Of a DNA stretch of 10,999 nucleotides, positions 8,291 through 10,999 are shown piece after piece. The stretch's first letter is position 1. Each line of letters starts with the position of its first letter. Position numbers and translations under genes: made by a program. The stretch lies in assembly GCA_025201705.1 (NCBI GenBank), contig MU617547.1, forward strand, positions 1 to 10,999, given 5' to 3'. The notes under the pieces are model-generated. The model saw nothing but the letters and a program-made list of their open reading frames with translations, made no database searches and had not been told where the DNA came from. The stretch comes from Dissophora ornata (lineage: Eukaryota; Mortierellomycota; Mortierellomycetes; Mortierellales; Mortierellaceae).

Positions 8291-8653
8291 ATGAAATTGT
8301 GGAACCTTGTCGTGTATGTCTCCATCTTTTGGAGTGTCACTTTGACCATCTCTGCTGTTCCACTCGCCCAAAGTCGCCGTGCAACAACGCCCTGCGCTGG
8401 GTCAATGAACTCGAGATCCGCGGGAGGTCCTTGTCGAACTAGCAGGACCTACGGAGAAGGGCGCGATAAAAGAAGCGATAAGGAAGGATTCGATCAGAGA
8501 GGAGCGAGCGATGGCCAGCAAAGGAGGGCTTACACTGAGAGTCCAGTTATGTCTTGTTCCGGGCAAAGGTCAACTAAACCATATAGGGTCGGTGGTGGCC
8601 ACGGGCCAGTTTGCAAGCATGTAGTGACTAAGAGTGCAGCTGCTTCCACCTGA
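8291..8653 (+). CDS. Small secreted protein, eroded member of the CPxxW motif family
   Basis: A 120-residue frame starts at an ATG (CAACCATG context) downstream of a TATA box. Residues 1-22 form a clear signal peptide ending I-S-A before V-P-L. Dibasic sites at RR29-30, KR60-61 and RR78-79 could be cut by Kex2 in the Golgi. Four cysteines (35, 48, 89, 108) fall in two pairs: P-C-A-G-S-M-N plus G-G-P-C resembles the family motif with one residue lost, and the second ends G-G-H-G-P-V-C like the motif end in the neighbour at 9393, but with a longer, altered middle and no Trp. At the DNA level, GGCCACGGGCCAGTTTG matches 16 of 17 bases of the neighbour. The function is unknown. It may be a diverged secreted peptide precursor or a relic still holding an open frame. 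Confidence 0.6.
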   Translation: MKLWNLVVYVSIFWSVTLTISAVPLAQSRRATTPCAGSMNSRSAGGPCRTSRTYGEGRDKRSDKEGFDQRGASDGQQRRAYTESPVMSCSGQRSTKPYRVGGGHGPVCKHVVTKSAAAST

Positions 8654-8681
8654 TTATTTCCAGGAGGGCAGCTGGGCAGAG

Positions 8682-8972
8682 TTTTTTTTTTTTTGGACGT
8701 GACATTTTGACTACCCCTATGTGATTCCCGTGTAAAGCCATCCTCCCCCTCTTTTCAAGCTCCGATGAACCCAATATCGAGCCGGCAGTGAAGGACGAAG
8801 TCTTCCAAAGGCGAAGTCGACCAGTTTTCAATGGATTTGCCTCCGGTTTGCGCGCATGTGTGAAATGACGTTCCTTTCATTATACCCCGAAGCACCATCC
8901 GCGTCGGGAGTTAGTGTGGGGAGCAATGGCTCGAATGGTCGGCGAGCTCCATGGGACGAGGAGGTCGTCAAT
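8682..8972. mobile_element. Dispersed repeat copy 2 (MITE- or SINE-like)
   Basis: This copy starts with a T13 run and GGACG, 28 bases after the stop codon of the gene at 8291, and matches the element at 5225-5490 through most of its length, with short indels. Its inner left end, TTGACTACCCCT (8707-8718), is a diverged match to the inverted repeat AGGAGGTCGTCAA at 8959-8971, so inverted termini would span about 265 bases. It is followed by T11-C-T16. It may supply the 3' UTR or polyadenylation context of the upstream gene. Confidence 0.65.
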
Positions 8973-9392
8973 TTTTTTTTTTCTTTTTTTTTTTTTTTTC
9001 GTTCTCAATAAATTAATCTGGTAAGATACGAACCTTGGACGCGTCAAAAGAAAATAAACAGTTTCGTAGTTTCCATCCCAAAGCTCATGACATTTTGGTT
9101 AGTGCCTTGTTCCTATCCGTAACCCGCGCTCTCTAGCTCCCCCTCTCCCCCTCTCCCGACCATCCTCTGATTTCTTCATATGAGTATTCCGTTCTCGACG
9201 CCTCGCATGAACAACACAGTAAAACAACTGATAAGCGAATCCAGAAAACGATCAATTGCTGCTGATGACAGAATCATATGGTAGCCATTTAATAGCCTTT
9301 CTCATTTCACGATGTAAGGCGAGTTGTTTTCTCTTTCCCATCTCCATTCTAATTTCGTCTCATAGCCAATTCTGCCTACTCGACACTCCGCG
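8973..9392. other. Intergenic spacer upstream of the second secreted-protein gene
   Basis: After the T-rich tract (to 8999) this stretch has AATAAATTAAT near 9007, a CT-rich run CTCCCCCTCTCCCCCTCTCCC at about 9136-9156, and a CCAAT at 9366-9370 only 23 bases before the ATG at 9393. No clear TATA box, gene or RNA is seen. Confidence 0.4.
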
Positions 9393-9818
9393 ATGTCCCA
9401 TAGGGAGAGAGGCATGTTTGCTCTAGCGATGAGAGACACTGCATTCACTGCTTGCATCTCCCTTGCCCTACTCGGTCTATCCGCAATGCCCACCGCCTCG
9501 GATTTAAGAGAAAACTCCGTCCAAGCAGGCGTGCAGCAACCCAACACGAGCATACAGGACATTGTTGCAGGCGCAGATGCGGACACGTCAAGGGATAAAA
9601 CCATGGCGCTGAGCAAGACGAGCAAAAGCATAGGCGAAAGCCAAGATCACCAGCCTGAAGAAATGCTAGTGGTGAGATCGCTCATGCCATGTCCGACACA
9701 TTGGAGTCCCAAATTTGGCCATGGGCCAGTTTGTCGTCGTAGCAGCAACTCCGCATTGTCGTCGTCCACGGTTGTTCCAAGTCCGATCACTTGGCTGGAT
9801 TTTGGCTTGGGACCTTAA
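9393..9818 (+). CDS. Small secreted protein with one intact and one broken CPxxW motif
   Basis: A 141-residue frame. The hydrophobic segment T-A-C-I-S-L-A-L-L-G-L-S-A before P-T-A-S is a signal peptide; the ATG at 9429 (residue 13) would give a more typical one than the ATG at 9393 or 9414, so the start is uncertain. A long polar stretch follows, then the family motif C100-P-T-H-W-S-P-K-F-G-H-G-P-V-C114 with a dibasic RR at 115-116. A second copy, P-S-P-I-T-W-L-D-F-G-L-G-P at 129-141, has lost both cysteines: the first is Ser130 and the frame ends in TAA before the second. Cysteine spacing in the intact copy equals that of the gene at 10647. It looks like a family member losing its repeats. 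The function is unknown; secretion and an intramotif disulfide are inferred. Confidence 0.6.
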   Translation: MSHRERGMFALAMRDTAFTACISLALLGLSAMPTASDLRENSVQAGVQQPNTSIQDIVAGADADTSRDKTMALSKTSKSIGESQDHQPEEMLVVRSLMPCPTHWSPKFGHGPVCRRSSNSALSSSTVVPSPITWLDFGLGP

Positions 9819-10532
9819 AAAAGAGAGACCAAAAATACTACGTTCGATAGAATACACGTTGTCGATGGCGTGGGAAGCGACAAAAATACACAAAGGAAAC
9901 TATTTGCGACGCACGTTGCTCACTGAATATTGCAACTGGCATCAAAAAATGCGAAGCTGAGAGCATTTTGCCGGAATGAGTGTTTTGGGATCTGCTTGTT
10001 TATTTTCCCATGAGGTGGTAAAAAAAATGAAATTACGAACTCCGTTGCATTGGCCCAAGGCAGCTTAGACCACAGACCACGAACGTGTCCTCTCTCTTTT
10101 TAGTTTTCGTACTGTGTTCGTGCTCTAGTCATTTGAATGTATAAACTAAGAGACGATCATGGATTCCGTAGGTACTCTAAAGTCCAGTAAATGGATTGCC
10201 TGACCACCTTTATTTCCTGTCATGTTTGCGCTCTTTTTTCATAGACAGCAACGTGCATGCTCCTGTCTGCCTTCTGCTTCTCTGCATTGCTGAATTTTAC
10301 TTCATTCTTGGAACCGTTGGTTGCTTTTGGGGAGTCGGAGTCTTGCGCCCATATCAACTGCTAATTGCAGCATATGCACAGAGGCATTTGTATATTGTCT
10401 CCATCACCGACACTAATTATACGCACACAACGCATCATCATGAGTATTCAACGTCGATCCATATGCATCCAACGGGACCTGAAATCCAACACGGTACTCG
10501 CTATCCTCTTCTTCATCCACCTTTCTCGTAGG
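9819..10532. other. Long intergenic spacer with promoter of the third secreted-protein gene
   Basis: About 700 bases lie between the second and third family genes. No tRNA, coding exon or copy of the dispersed repeat was found. An open stretch from about 10196 to 10531 runs into the TATA region and has no family resemblance, so I read it as promoter sequence. Confidence 0.45.
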
Positions 10533-10540
10533 TATATAAA
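10533..10540 (+). promoter_or_regulatory. TATA box of the repeat peptide-precursor gene
   Basis: TATATAAA, followed by GGCGGC, lies 107 bases before the ATG at 10647. A CT/T-rich leader with CATCAACATTCC follows from 10557. Such a strong TATA element with a pyrimidine-rich leader is common for highly or conditionally expressed fungal genes. Confidence 0.75.
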
Positions 10541-10646
10541 GGCGGCTATAACTCACTCATTTTTTTTTCTCATCAACATTCCAATTGCAAGGCAAAAAAC
10601 AACAGCGCTTTTCCATAGCACCCTATCCCATCCAAATTTAATTACA

Positions 10647-10999
10647 ATGAAGTTCACACTCTCCGCGATCTGCATCCTCTTGACCGTGGCCACTGCAGCC
10701 AGGGCTGCACCTATTGCCGTCGACAGCTCCAAGTCGGAGCTGCCTCCTTGCCCCGAAAACTGGAACCCCATAATCGGCCGAGGCTTTGCCTGCCAACCTA
10801 TCGATAAGCGCTCCGAGGTCGATCTCATCCCTTGCCCCAAGGACTGGAACCCCAAGTTCGGACATGGTCTCCGCTGCAAGCCCGTCGTCAAGCGCGATGA
10901 AGATGTCGAGCCGTCTCCTTCCCCATCTCAGGGTGACGACGGTGACAACTCTGGTGACAATTCAAGCTTGATACCATGCCCCGAGAACTGGAATCCTCT
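10647..10999 (+). CDS. Secreted repeat precursor with Kex2 sites between CPxxWNPxxGxGxxC motifs (3' partial)
   Basis: The frame starts with ATTACAATG after a TATA box and stays open to the end of the window (117 residues seen). A signal peptide ends A-R-A before A-P-I (residues 1-20). Three motif copies are visible: C35-P-E-N-W-N-P-I-I-G-R-G-F-A-C49, C63-P-K-D-W-N-P-K-F-G-H-G-L-R-C77 and C111-P-E-N-W-N-P running off the edge. Copies one and two have 13 residues between cysteines. Lys-Arg pairs at 54-55 and 82-83 flank the second copy, as in fungal Kex2-processed repeat precursors (KEPs, the class that includes pheromone-like peptides). An acidic, Ser/Pro/Asp/Gly spacer separates copies two and three. 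The predicted products are 28-residue or similar peptides, each with one disulfide, released outside the cell. Their role (signal, effector or antimicrobial) cannot be told from sequence. Codon use is C-ending and even, as in an active gene. Confidence 0.82.
   Translation, partial: MKFTLSAICILLTVATAARAAPIAVDSSKSELPPCPENWNPIIGRGFACQPIDKRSEVDLIPCPKDWNPKFGHGLRCKPVVKRDEDVEPSPSPSQGDDGDNSGDNSSLIPCPENWNP

Noticed and set aside
8925..8951. TTCGAGCC on the minus strand as a tRNA-type B box of a SINE
   Set aside because: Only the core matches, no convincing A box was found upstream, and the inverted ends favour a MITE; kept only as an alternative for the element.
9012..9060. Possible tRNA fragment around GGTAAGATACGAACC
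   Set aside because: No cloverleaf arms could be paired by eye and no acceptor stem is present.
10196..10531. A 111-residue frame ahead of the third secreted-protein gene
   Set aside because: It ends immediately before the TATA box, starts without a supporting promoter, and its His/Thr/Tyr-rich end shows no family pattern; promoter sequence is the simpler reading.
10553..10891. Minus-strand frames opposite the repeat precursor
   Set aside because: Their repeated Gly-Phe-Gln or Gly-Val-Pro-Val text is only the complement of the CPxxWNP codons; the plus strand has the signal peptide and TATA box.

Overview
The window looks like nuclear DNA of a filamentous fungus. The evidence is several short GT-AG introns, TATA boxes about 105-115 bases before start codons, secretory precursors with Kex2-type dibasic sites, and homopolymer-rich spacers. 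The Ser/Gly-rich membrane proteins, pseudokinase-like tail and codon style suggest an early-diverging lineage such as Mortierellomycota or Mucoromycota. That placement is inference.

Layout. (1) 1-3390 (+): the 3' part of a large single-pass membrane protein. It has a Gly-Ser repeat ectodomain, one transmembrane helix, a long Thr/Arg/Gly-rich repeat array and a C-terminal kinase fold that looks catalytically dead. (2) 3728-4273 (-): a three-exon gene for a small protein resembling DMAC1/DUF4536, convergent with gene 1. (3) 4666-7563 (+): a seven-exon gene that I read as the XRCC4/Lif1 factor of non-homologous end joining, divergent from gene 2. Its second intron is swollen by a dispersed repeat, and a related copy lies at about 8682-8972. 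(4) 8291-8653, 9393-9818 and 10647 to beyond the end (all +): three genes for small secreted proteins sharing a two-cysteine motif, C-P-x-x-W-x-P-x-x-G-x-G-x-x-C. The last gene is an intact-looking repeat precursor with Lys-Arg sites between motif copies. The other two carry one good copy plus a ruined one, or only eroded copies.

The most interesting content is the cluster of secreted motif proteins, which looks like a tandem family of Kex2-processed peptide precursors (KEP type) with decaying members. Next is the transmembrane pseudokinase with its higher-order hairpin-like repeat. Genes 1 to 3 are not obviously linked in function. All exon models come from reading splice signals and frame continuity by eye, without transcripts or database searches.
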